Source: Drosophila miranda
Taxonomy: Eukaryota; Arthropoda; Insecta; Diptera; Drosophilidae
NCBI RefSeq assembly: GCF_003369915.1
Contig: NC_046676.1
Location: 4,278,001 to 4,342,000 of the forward strand
DNA: 64,000 bases
Direction: 5' to 3'
Shown one piece after another: positions 10,290-21,417 of this stretch (positions are counted from its first letter, which is position 1; every line of letters begins with the position of its first letter). The notes beneath the pieces are model-generated. The model worked only from the letters and a program-made list of their open reading frames with translations. It was not told the DNA's origin and made no database searches. Made by a program: the position numbers and the translations under genes.

Positions 10290-10733
10290 ATGCAGGTTTC
10301 ATTGCTGCATCGATGCACCAAGATGGTGTTGCTGAAGAAGCAGGTGAGGCGCAAGGGCTGGCACCTGAGGAGTTACAGACACCAGGCCTATCGGCGGCTG
10401 CGCATGATGAGCCAGATCCGCGATGAGCTGCTCCGTAAGGTGCGCAAAGCAATAGAGGCCAGGCAGAGAGATATGGAACAGGTGCAAAGGGATCAGGCAA
10501 GGCATGAGGTCGCCAGAACGGTAGCCACATACAAGAGATGGCTGCACAGTTGGTCCAAGTCGCTGTTGTCGCAACGCCGGCTGATCGTGCAGCAGAGGCA
10601 GGAGGAACGCACCCAAGCCCAAGTGGCAAGTGGCAAGTGGCAAGTGGCAAGTAAAGAACTGACTCCGAAAAAATCCAAAAGCCGAAAACCCAATTCAGAT
10701 CAAGCTGGCTGGGAGGCAGAACTTTCTAATTGA
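10290..10733 (+). pseudogene. Gene Y copy 1: first 107 codons fused to 40 novel codons
   Basis: Codons 1-107 match the start of gene Y (15,306-15,627); the only difference I see is a silent one. At 10,611 homology ends and the frame runs through the (CAAGTGG)n junction and 80 further bases to a TGA at 10,731-10,733. It ends 61 bp before the ATG of gene X copy 2. The 358-bp spacer upstream, which presumably contains the gene Y promoter, is duplicated without a difference that I can find, so this fragment could be transcribed. It is either a dead remnant or a new chimeric gene of 147 codons. The retained part is highly basic and helical (many Arg, Lys and Gln); the new tail is polar. Function unknown. 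Confidence 0.75.
10620..10652 (+). repeat. (CAAGTGG)4 heptamer run at the duplication junction
   Basis: Four perfect heptamers plus CAAGT begin nine bases after the last duplicated base (10,611). The run is absent from the intact gene Y at 15,627, so it belongs to the breakpoint or to the native DNA upstream of gene X. Confidence 0.95.
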
Positions 10734-10794
10734 GTTTTCTCTGTACCTTTTGAAAGATAATCTGAATTGGAACGAATCGTACCCAGATTGGAAT

Positions 10795-13145
10795 ATGATT
10801 TTCTTACAATTCTGGTGGACTCTGATGGTGCTGGGTGGTTCCAAGTTGCTCCCGGCCGACTCGGAGCCGTCGAGCAGCGAGAAGTTGCGCAGTTTCAATC
10901 GGGCCGTGAAGGAGGCGCGCGGCAAGATTCAGGATCTCCACGGCCAGGATCAGTACCGAAGACAGCCCAGGCACACCATCGACGATATGCTGGCCAGCTT
11001 TGCCCAGACCAGCAGCGGAGAATCGGAGGACAATGAAATGGCGGAGGCAGCCAACGCCTGGTATCGGGACTTCCAGACAGGCCACAAGAAATCACATACT
11101 GTCAGTAAACAGAGGGGCACGAACTACGAAAGAAACTACTTAAGGGATATGCAGAACACAGAGATCGGCAAGGTGAAGCAGAAGTACAAGGATACTGCGG
11201 TGGATCCCATCATTCCAGTGTTCGAAACCATCATGGCTCCCTTTCAGTACGGTGGTAGCGGTCTCACCTACCTGGACATCAAGCTGAAGCAGGCCCAGGA
11301 GATTCTAAACGAGCATGAGAAGACTAGCAACAGGGATCCATACCGGGTGAAGGAGTATCACAAGAAGGCAGAACTCAACGACGATCTACCGGAGTTTGAA
11401 AACAGGCCAGTGCCGGACGGGTTGTATGAGCAAACATTGCTCCGGCTCGATTCGCCCAAATGGAGGCCGAACAATCTGTTGCACGAGGCCAACTACAAGC
11501 TGTCTAAGATCGAGCAGGAGTCCTCTGAGAACGCCCAACGGAAAATTCCGCCCACGGGCAGGGGTTTGAACAAGCGTAGCTCCTATCTCGGCTTCAATCC
11601 AATGAACGAGATCAAGCTAAAGACAAGCAACCGCCTCATGCTCAAGGGCATGGGACCCTCGCTGCCGAGCAATGCGCTGGTGGAGAGCCAGCATGCCCAT
11701 CTCGTGGACGAACTGATAAAGCGCCGGGAGCGGAAAATGAGACGGGAGCAGGAGCAGCAGCAGGATCCAGATCTGTATCTGGATCATTATCAGGAACAGA
11801 ATCAAGAGGGATACATGAGCGATGATGGTGAACGGCGGCAGCAGTACGATGGCCTCAGTCCGATGACCAACAAAATGAGGCAGTCTCCGGAGGTTGTATC
11901 CTCCGGTGGCCACAACATGTTGGATCTGCCCCAGAGCTACGACTATCGCCTGCCCCCGTACGATCGCTTCCATGCTCTCAGCCAGCGGCAGATGCCCAAC
12001 ATGGTCGACTACTTGCACCCCAATCGCAGGTCCGTTGGGGACCCGGGACGCTACAAGCGGGAGCATACCTTAAATATGACCCTGGCAACGACAGCGAAGG
12101 TGGCCGTGAATGAGTCAGGAACTAAGGCCGAGCAGCTGGACATCCCGAGTGTGCCTGCGCTCAAGGAAAGTGAACCAAAAGTCGAAGAACAACAGGATGT
12201 CAAAGTGGAGCCGGATAAAGAGCCAATCGACAGCAAGGTGGTGGGTAAAGCTACTGCTTTCGAAAAGGTGCAAGTCGAGGCTGAAGCAAAGTCACTGAAA
12301 GTGAGAACGGACATTGAGGTTAAGCCTACGGAACCTACAGAGCTGAAAGATGATGCTGTATCTGTATCTGAGGCGGACATTTCAACAAAGCCGGAGGTGG
12401 GCGAAAGTGCTCAGGACTCTGTTAAGGTGGAAAGCATCGAGGCCAAGACAAGGCTAGAAACAGATGCCATCTCTGAAGCCGAGGGTAGCCTGGAGACCCA
12501 GAATAAGTCAAACAGCCATGCCGTCCTACAATCGGTACTTGAACAGCCACAGGTTCAGGAGAAGTCCCAGGCGGCAGCCAGCATTAAAGATGCAGTGCTG
12601 CAGGAGAGCATCAAGCTGACTGTGGAGGAGTCGTTCACGTCCAGGCCAGCCGATGAGGTTTCCGAAGAGCCTGAGAGATCAAAAATAGCACCAGGTACTC
12701 CCCATTTGCCCAATCCCGATGCAGTGGTCAAACTTCTGGCCAATGAGCTGTCGCATTTTAGTGGCGACAAAGATCGCAACAAGCGGCACATCCAAAGCCT
12801 ACGTCGTCTCTGGTTTCCCAGGAAAAACCGGCGCTCCAAACGGTCCATCGGAGAAGAGCAGCAGCCCCCGGAATGCCCCGAGAGAACCAAGCGCATGGCT
12901 GCTCCTCTGCTGGACGACCTGGAGGACCACAATGGGAATCACTTGCATTTTGGAGACCTTGGAAGTGGCCTTCTTATGTCCGATGTCGAGGAAGAGACCG
13001 ATCCTTACGGAGAGGACGAGGCCAGTCTCTATGATGCTTCTAGCGTTCAGGTGCCCATGATGAATCAGCGAGCTAATGGAGTCTACCAGTTAACGCAGCA
13101 GCCTCTGCAGATACCACAGCAACAGCAGCCGCAGCAGCTGCCGCT

Positions 13146-13178
<33 letters not shown>

Positions 13179-14947
13179 GCAGCAACAGCAGCCGCAACAG
13201 CTACAGCAACCCTCCAATTTCAAGGCCAGCTTCAATTTGACTAACTTTTTTAATGAGCTTCAGAAGCTGCAAAAGAATCGTCCGCTTCAGCTACAAGAGA
13301 ATCGTCCAGCGCAGCAGCAGCAACAACAACAACTGCAGCAGCTACAGCAGCAGTCACCGATTCAGCATCAATATCTGCCACAACAGCAACACTTTCCACA
13401 GAAGCCATATCTGCCAAAACAGCAATACCTGCCACCTCAGCAACAGGCACCTCTACAGACCCAGCAAAAGCAGCTGATAGCGCCGCCGCTAATGAAGCAA
13501 TCCGCAGTCCATCGATACTTTGGTCCTTTCTTTAACAAGCAGGTCAAGAACAACATGTTGTCCACAGTGGATCCATGCATTACACAAGTTGAACCACTGA
13601 CGCGGCCCTCAGTGTCCATAACCATTGATCCCAAATGCATATCAATTACAACGCCCGTCCCCAACATGATGACGGAGTCGACTACACCAGGGTTTGGTGG
13701 AAACAAAACGAGTATTCCATCCATGACGAATACTACCGATACGTCAACGAATGCAACGGACTCAGGAGGGGCTGATCAGGGTAAAACTTCTGGACCTGCT
13801 GTGCCGACCGGCGATGTCTGCTATAAACCAGATGCCCTGAGGTTGAACGTGTCCATCAACGCGAACGTGTGCGGGGATCCAAAGACAAAACAGTTCTATG
13901 GCAACGGATCAATCAACATGCAGCCAGCCTTCGATCAGATGAACACCGACTTGATGCTTGATTGGGCGGATTCGGCGGATTCGGCAGAGCACGGGAGTGA
14001 CGATACTTTAATGCAGAATGATGATCGATATGCACGCGAAGCGGGTAGAAATTGGAGGGATAATACCGGCCACAGAAGGAATAATAGGTGGGGCAAAGAG
14101 AAGTCCAAGGGGAAAAAGGAGTACAAGCCAGAATCGAGCAAATGGTAAGTAGTACGAGATCCTGTATGGAATGTTCCTTTGTTCACATCCACATCACATC
14201 TCTTCTTGCAGTAGTGGAAATGCCGAATCCTGTGATGACAGCTTGGAGAAGCTTATAACTGGCAAAACGTCGGAGGACATTGTGTCGGCCGTGTTTGAGG
14301 CAGTCAGCAATGATCCGGGCATGGATCGTCTGTTGGCCGTGCTGGAGCGCAATCGCAAGGGCTCCCTCAAGAAGCCCAAAAACTTCTATCAGATCCGGAA
14401 TGACAAAAACGATCAGTACCTGCATCAGACGGAGACCATGGTGCGGGAGACCATGGCGGCCATTAGCGACATCATCGACAAGCAGGTGCGGGTTCGGTCC
14501 TGCATTCCCTTGCGCCCAGACCTGAGTGAGTTCTACGACCTCATCCTGAAGACTATGGATGAGCAGAAGAAGTGCCGCGAGAAGCGAGAGAACGCGCTGA
14601 GTGGTCTGGCTGACGACTTCAACCAGGATGTGGGTTTACTCGATAGCGACAAGATTGATTCCCGGTCTCGCATCGTCAAGAAACTGCTGCGTCAGTACGA
14701 GGAGCTTCCACTGGCAGATCAGCGTTCGGCGGCCAATGTCCGAGATGAACTTCTCATGGACCTCATGTACCTCCGCAAAATGGCAGACTCCGTGGAGCGC
14801 AGGCAGCGAAATGCCAAGCTGCAGGAGGTGCTGCGGCAGACCAGCATGAACAACGAGTACTCGCCTCGCTTCATCAAGCTGGTGAAGACCGCAGAGCTCT
14901 TCAAGGAGGCGGGCGAGCAGCAGGCTAGGGCCTTTTTGGGACTCTAA
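10795..14947 (+). CDS. Gene X copy 2: predicted secreted polyQ protein, 1,361 aa (join 10795..14144, 14212..14947)
   Basis: I do not recognise the family. ATG 10,795 is chosen because it opens a hydrophobic leader (MIFLQFWWTLMVLGG) followed by a plausible signal cleavage near LLPADS; the frame is open further upstream but has no ATG. The 67-bp intron 14,145-14,211 joins TG|T into a Cys codon. Regions in order: charged N-terminal domain (residues about 25-330), low-complexity Lys/Glu/Val-rich middle (about 430-660), dibasic motif NRRSKRS with RNKRH nearby, typical of furin processing, then a polyQ/Pro tract (about 775-890), a Thr/Ser-rich segment with several N-x-S/T sites, and exon 2 encoding a helical, charged C-terminal domain of about 245 residues. 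Eggshell or secreted reproductive proteins of flies share such architecture, but that is only inference. Gene Y follows 358 bp downstream on the same strand. Confidence 0.88.
13115..13209 (+). repeat. CAG/CAA polyglutamine tract, copy 2
   Basis: This tract is shorter than in copy 1: one main run of about 16 glutamines, preceded by the Leu-Pro-Leu interruption (CTGCCGCTG). CAA interspersion usually stabilises such tracts, yet the two copies already differ. Confidence 0.95.
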
Positions 14948-15305
14948 GGTGGTTATTTTTTTATTTGTTTATTTTTTCGTTGAGTTTATTTTACTATTAA
15001 ATAACATTCTAAATGTCAAATTAAAATTCGTTCTTTAGTCTATTAGAACTTTAGTCAGAGATTAGAGAAATCGTCCAACTGGCGCTTAAAAGCGCTACCG
15101 CGAGAGTAGAGAAGAATAGAGAAAATTTAATGATTTAATGTTGAACCAATCGGTTAAACAGATTACCTTTGAGTTATTCTTTTGGGATATCAATAGTTTA
15201 TTTTTATTTGCATTTGAAATTCGATATATTCACATTTACCAAATTAATAGTAGTTTTATTTTATGTCACTCACTTTAACCGACTGTCAAGATAAACACGT
15301 ATAAG

Positions 15306-18300
15306 ATGCAGGTTTCATTGCTGCATCGATGCACCAAGATGGTGTTGCTGAAGAAGCAGGTGAGGCGCAAGGGCTGGCACCTGAGGAGCTACAGACACCA
15401 GGCCTATCGGCGGCTGCGCATGATGAGCCAGATCCGCGATGAGCTGCTCCGTAAGGTGCGCAAAGCAATAGAGGCCAGGCAGAGAGATATGGAACAGGTG
15501 CAAAGGGATCAGGCAAGGCATGAGGTCGCCAGAACGGTAGCCACATACAAGAGATGGCTGCACAGTTGGTCCAAGTCGCTGTTGTCGCAACGCCGGCTGA
15601 TCGTGCAGCAGAGGCAGGAGGAACGCAAGCTGGATCGCCGGCTGCGTCTGCTGCGCGAACAGCTGGGGAGGCATCGCAGACCGCAGCGACTTCTGAACCG
15701 GTGTCTGCTTAAGTTGAAAAAGGGCCTCCACCCAACCATTGAGGGTCAGGCGGACATCTGGGAACAGGAGGTCGAGGAGGTTAGGCGGTATTTGTCGGCG
15801 CCTTACGACAGTCGAAAGAAGTCGCGAAAACCACGTCATAGCATCCTTGGTGGGTTCTCCGATTTTTGGGATATGGAAGTGCTCCGCAAGAAGCGTCCCC
15901 GAAGAGACTATGTGACAGCCGTGACCCAGAATCCCTCCGGTCAATTATACGTCGTGCCAGCGTTGCCTGCCAGGCCATCGAAGCCATGGAAGCCAAAGAA
16001 GAAAAAACATGCTGACCCTGACCCCGATACCGATTATGTTAATTTGATTGAGCTGCCCGCCGAGTACAAGAGCAAGAGGTTAAAGAAGAAACTCAAGATG
16101 TTGAAACGCAGTGATACCAGTGATACTCGTCTTCCGAAGCCAACAATCGATGAGCTGTGGCAGATGTATGCGGACCTGGTGGAGGCTGAGGCAGGACGAC
16201 AATCGAAGGCGAAAAAAGCACAAAGAACAAGGAGGCGCAAGCGTTCAAGAACTCCACGCCAAATGAATCTGAAGAAATTACTAGATCTGGATAGGCCCGC
16301 TGATGTCAACGTAGTGCTGAACAGAAAAGTAGCTGGAAAAAAGTCGGGATCTGGAAAACGTAAGAGTTTATTAATATCATACGAATCTGAATCCAAATAA
16401 TCCGGAAATACTTGCAGATGAACCGATGGAAAGCGGCCTACTAGAAGAGAGTAACGCAAAACCAAGGCCAGAGAAAAATCAGAGTCTGCTAAAAAGAAAA
16501 CGTAAAATGAGTGGCTTGCCGCAGAAAACTGAAACACTTTCTGATATAGGCCCTAATCTAAAAAAAGTAAGAAAACACCAAAAGAAAGGTCGATCAGTTT
16601 CAGATGAACTGGACAGCCATACATCCGACATAAATGAGAAAGACAAATCGTCTGCGAAGAAGAAAAAAACTGAGAAAGGAAAAGAAACTGAAACTGAGAA
16701 TGAACAAGACCGCATTGCATCCAAAAGAGACGGGAAAGACGCCATTCGCGGTGAGAATACATCCCAAATATCTCCTTTAGAAACTGAGATCACATTGGAG
16801 AATACGGAAAGCGAGAGTTCTTTGCAAAATAATGTGAACATATTCAAGAAGGACAAGCAAGCCAAGTATTCTATGGATACTGATCCAAAAGCTTTGGTAA
16901 AACTGTCCAAGAAACAGAGAGGCGTTCGAGAATCAGGTAAGCCTGGTTCCAAGCAGAAAGAAACTAAAGTGGAAGAGTTAACGCCGGGCAAGAGGAGATT
17001 ACTGAGCACTGAAGAGCTCGATCCACCATATTTCGATGAGGACCGCGACTTGGGGTCTGATCCAAAAAACTCCGAAAATAATGTGAATATGGTCAGGATG
17101 GACATGCAAGCCAAGTATTCTATGGATACTAAACCAAAAACATTGGTAAAATTGTCCAAGAAGCACAAAGGCTCTCGAAAATCAGGTCAGAGCAAGATCG
17201 GTTCCAAGCCAAAAGAAACTAAAGCGGAAGACGTAATGCTGGGTAAATGGAGATTTCAAAGACCCGAAGAATCCGCTCCAGCAGATGGCCACAAGGTAGA
17301 TCCACCATATTTCGAAGAGGACCACGATGTTAAGACAAGACCAACCTTCCATTTGAGGGACTTGAGGTCTGATCCAAAGTACTCGGTAGTGCAGCGCCTT
17401 CTGAAGAACGTTATAGAGAGTAATAGTGTCTTAGACGGCACGGGCGATATTCGTGCTCTAATGACAGTTGTTGGAAAGCATAATATGTGGAATAAGCTGG
17501 CAGGTCTGTACTCTGAACTGCAGACAACGGGAATCGCCAAGTCAGATATTGTGTCGCTCCTCTCCAAGAAGTATCTGGACTACCTCAGGGGCGTTGAAAA
17601 TGAGTATTTGAATAATCCAACGCCGAGAGGAAAGTCTTTCACCGAATCCAGTTTCAAAATCAAAACCATTGATGTGCCTTCCGAAATAATCGACAACATC
17701 GGATGGCTCAATGAGAGCATGAGAGGTGAACACGAACATTCCTCAAACTTCACTTCTCACGATCCTTCGAACGACATGCTACACGATATGGGCAATGCGT
17801 CTGAGATAATGGACAGTGATCTGATCAAGAAACTAATCGATCAAGAAAAGCAAATGGAACGCGAGCTGCGCGATGAGCGGCGAAGAAAGCTCAATTCTGC
17901 CTCCTCCGGTCGATTTCCCTCTACGTCAAGCATGTCTGAAATTTTGGAAATCGATCCGAAGGAAGAGAAGAACCTGCTGAACTTCGAAATGCGGTACTCC
18001 TTGAAGAGCATACGAAATATGATGGAACAGTATACGCAATACTTTAAGTCTTTGGCCAAGAGTCCGGTTATCATGGCCCTCGAGAAGGAGAGGAGGCTCA
18101 TTGAAGCCAATCTGGAGGCCTTGCGGGACCAAAGTTTGGCCACAAGCCCAAAGACCACTATGGCCAGACGAAGGCCCTACATTCCAAAAGAGAAAAAACT
18201 TCGCCCCGCCCAAAAATTGTTCTATTCGCCTCGTCAGACGTGCCGCGTGAAGAACCTCAATGACGACCCAGATGACTGGGAGTGCTGTTCAGTGTGTTCC

Positions 18301-18678
18301 CATGATTCTTTAGTGGAAGAAAGGCCTCGTGTCTATGAAAAGTGCCCGCGATGCGGAGTCAAGGTCGAGCTACCCGCGCCCACGCCCCAAGAAAGCCTTC
18401 GATCCCTGTCCCAGGGCTCCATTGAGGCCTGCGCCAAAAACAAATTGCTGCTCAGCACTGTGGCAGATATTTGCACCCACTGCGGTTATATACACGACAA
18501 GGGCCAGTCTTGCCCACAGCTGCCCATCTGTCCAGTGCCGCTGCAGCATCTGCGGCGTGTTGAGGAGGCAGTTCAAGCCCAGATCCCGATGCAGCCCCCC
18601 GGGAAGAAGCCAGGAGTACTCTTGTGTTGCTCCCCCTGCGGAATCCTCAGGAAGCCCACAAGATACGCTGATCGGTAG
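15306..18678 (+). CDS. Gene Y: basic 1,104-aa protein with C-terminal cysteine clusters (join 15306..16359, 16418..18678)
   Basis: Family not recognised. The start MQVSLLHR is the first ATG after stops; Met-12 is an alternative. A 58-bp intron (16,360-16,417, donor GTAAGA, acceptor TTGCAG) joins C|AT into His in frame. The first about 350 residues are strongly basic and Gln/Arg-rich, likely coiled coil. Residues about 360-670 are Lys/Ser/Glu-rich with an 83-residue direct repeat (nucleotides 16,828 and 17,077, each opening NNVN and containing QAKYSMDT). The C-terminus has CCSVC...CPRC (from residue about 974) and CTHCGYIHDKGQSC plus CP (from about 1,037), which could form zinc ribbons, then LLCCSPCG. 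Low complexity plus zinc ribbons suggests a nuclear or nucleic-acid-binding role (inference). Its first 107 codons are duplicated at 10,290. Confidence 0.87.
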
Positions 18679-18853
18679 ATGGCAGAGTCAATATGGTCTG
18701 CTCTTCGGATGTGGTCTCCTAATCGCTCTGGAACGCAGAAACTGTGGGCTTGGACTGCATACACCGCCTGCAGTATGTCGAGTGGATAATACTCCCATCA
18801 AAGAGGTACAAATCAGTTGGCTTAGGCGAAGGAAACATTTTGTTTAAGTGCTA

Positions 18854-18859
18854 AATAAA
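18854..18859 (+). terminator. AATAAA polyadenylation signal of gene Y
   Basis: Canonical hexamer 176 bp after the gene Y stop, in the only downstream stretch that looks like a 3' UTR. Confidence 0.6.
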
Positions 18860-21417
18860 TTCCAGTAATGAGTTTGCCTCGCCCGTCCGGGCAGGCCGTC
18901 CTGCAGCTCGGGTGTTCTGTTCCATCTGTGTGTTTCTGTTAAATGCTTCGGCAAGTTTCATAAAATATGCAAGGACTCTGCTCTCACATACACAGATATA
19001 AGTTTACACACCCACACACAATGCACTCACGTAACGGTAAAATGGTTGCTGGCTTTTAATACAATCCTTGCCCCCCTTTTGCTTCGGCCCCATGCGCTCC
19101 AAGTGTATGCAACGAAATTTCTTCCGGCACTTCCTTTTTTCGGCCAAGTTTTTAAGTCGGTCCATGTCTGCTGTAATGGAATTTTATTGCACACTCGCAC
19201 TCGGCTTTCCCTCTGTTTGCGCAAGCGAAACATGTTTCAGACATTTCCATAAATGAAAACTCCAAAGCAACTCCAAAATTGGCTTGCACGACGAAGATCG
19301 TACACGCTTATAAGCGATCCTCCGAGATGGCAAAAGGGGCAGAAAAGATATGTATGTACTTCTGTACTCATATCATAGCTCTGTAGATAGCCGGTTTGAT
19401 ACTGAGTGGAAGTTCGAACCTTGTGGAAGGTGCAAATTCTCTGCAAATTCTGTGTCTGTGTCTGTGAATACCCGACCAATATCTATTATTCTTGGGGGAG
19501 GGCTACCAATTGGAGATTGGAAATTGATTCTTTCAGATATTGATTTAGTTCTAACTAATTTAAATGACCATTTTAGTGTGTATTGAATAAAGCAAGCTTA
19601 CTATATGGAATAAATAAGCCAACTATCATACAGATTCGGTATGCCTCAAGGCTTTAATGAGCCCTCGGCTACCAGCAATCGGCAAACTGTCGAATGTTTG
19701 GCAATAACATTTTTGGGAAATTGATGCCGGCGATCAATCATTTCCCAGCTTGCGAGTTCGGACATATCGGAGAGCTGTAAGGAACACCGCGCCCGGCACT
19801 TGGCAGCCTTTGTGGCCTGCGGCGGCATTTTCATTAAGGCCGTTTCACTCTGTCTCTCTCTCTCTTGACTACCATTCCGTAAGTTGAGACGTTTTCATTT
19901 GCATTTTTGTACAAATCGCCAAGATGGCGAGCATTCCTGCTCCTCCTGCTCTGTAAAGGGACTCTTCTGTTCAATTTGCGATGACTGCTGTAACATTATC
20001 TTGTTTGCTCATGACACGCGACCAGGCCCAGGCCCAGGACCAGGCCCAAAGCCCTATCAAGTCAGACCATTTCCGGCTGCCTGGCTTTGTCCGGCATTTG
20101 GCAGCTCACCCGCTAGTCGCGATTCACGATTTGCGACAGTCTTTTGTCATTTTCCTCCTCTGGGCTTCCTCTTCTTTTTTGTGGCTTGTCAAAACAAGCG
20201 AAGAGACGAAATGAAGCGTGCAATTGTCTGCTGTTCACAACTTAAATGGCTATTGTAACGAGCACATTGCGATGGCCATCACAAGATGCTGTACACTCGC
20301 AGTGATTGCATTTTATTAGCTGTCAGATTTTAATTAATTCCCAACATCTTGACTGTCCTTTACGCATTAATATGCTGAGTCCCCCCCCCCTGACAAAGGG
20401 GAATCACGCAGAGAATGGCAGGGGAACCGTAAGCCGCAATGCAAAGCCACGAGACAATGGGGCCCCCATTGAGAAAGGGTCCTCGACAAAGCGTGCACGG
20501 TAATTACTGAGCTCAGGTGTGGGCATGGACATGGAATATGGAGCCTGCCTTTATGGAGCCATAAAGGAGCAACAAATTGGACTCCTCGGAGGAGACGGGG
20601 TAAAAAGTAAGCACAAAAGAAGAAACACGGAAGATAAATGGGCCAAGTTATATTTGAATGGCTACGGCTCCACTCGAGAACCACTGAATGGAGGAGGGAT
20701 GTTCCTGCACTTAGCTCGACTCGAAGTGTGAATAAAGATCAGACCAAAAATCTAAATGAAATTAGCAAGAGAGAGGGAGGAGATGAGAAAATACATCAGT
20801 AAGGAATGTCCGAAAAGGCATGAAATAACTAAAACAATATTTGTATAACAAATATCTAAAAAACTGACCATTGCATTATTCTCGTTATCGATTATGGAGA
20901 TTGACCAACTTAATTGGAAGGAACGAACTCCCGTGGTGTGTGCGATATATGTGTGTAATATAATCGATGTCCCGCATGTCCTTCATCCAGCGGATACCAT
21001 ATGCTATAAATACTTTGACTTTTACTACATTAGAATCATATTTCCTAAATAAAAACTTAAAACTTAAAGCTTAAAACACAACATCTAGACAATACAAAGG
21101 CTACCACCAGCAAAACCTTAAAGCGCCCCATATTATGTAACCTACCTGAGAATTGCATGGCTTGTAGAGGTTGTAGCTAATCTCGAAAATATAAATTTCG
21201 TACTTTTTTCTTGTTCAAATCCAGTAATCAGTAATCCACAAAACGTGGCACACCCGAAGGATGCGAATACGATCTAGAAACAAAACATAATCCATTCAAT
21301 ATCAGTTTCAAATGTATAGCTACGGCTATAAAAATAGCACCATAAGGCTAATGTGTATTGACGGCTTTTGTTTAAAATTGGTAAAAAGGAAAGGATTTAA
21401 TCAGAAATTTAGTCACC
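18860..21417. other. Non-coding, no gene recognised
   Basis: ORFs here are short and compositionally random. I see a CA-rich stretch near 19,000, a GGCCCA-type run at 20,021-20,050 and a C10 homopolymer at 20,382-20,391. On the minus strand at about 21,150-21,190 there is a good GTAGGT donor after an open stretch, but no partner exon is recognisable. The last few hundred bases are AT-rich and border a dead transposon. Confidence 0.6.

Noticed and set aside
10750..10794. Upstream extension of gene X before ATG 10,795
   Set aside because: The frame is open but has no ATG, and starting at 10,795 exposes a clean signal peptide.
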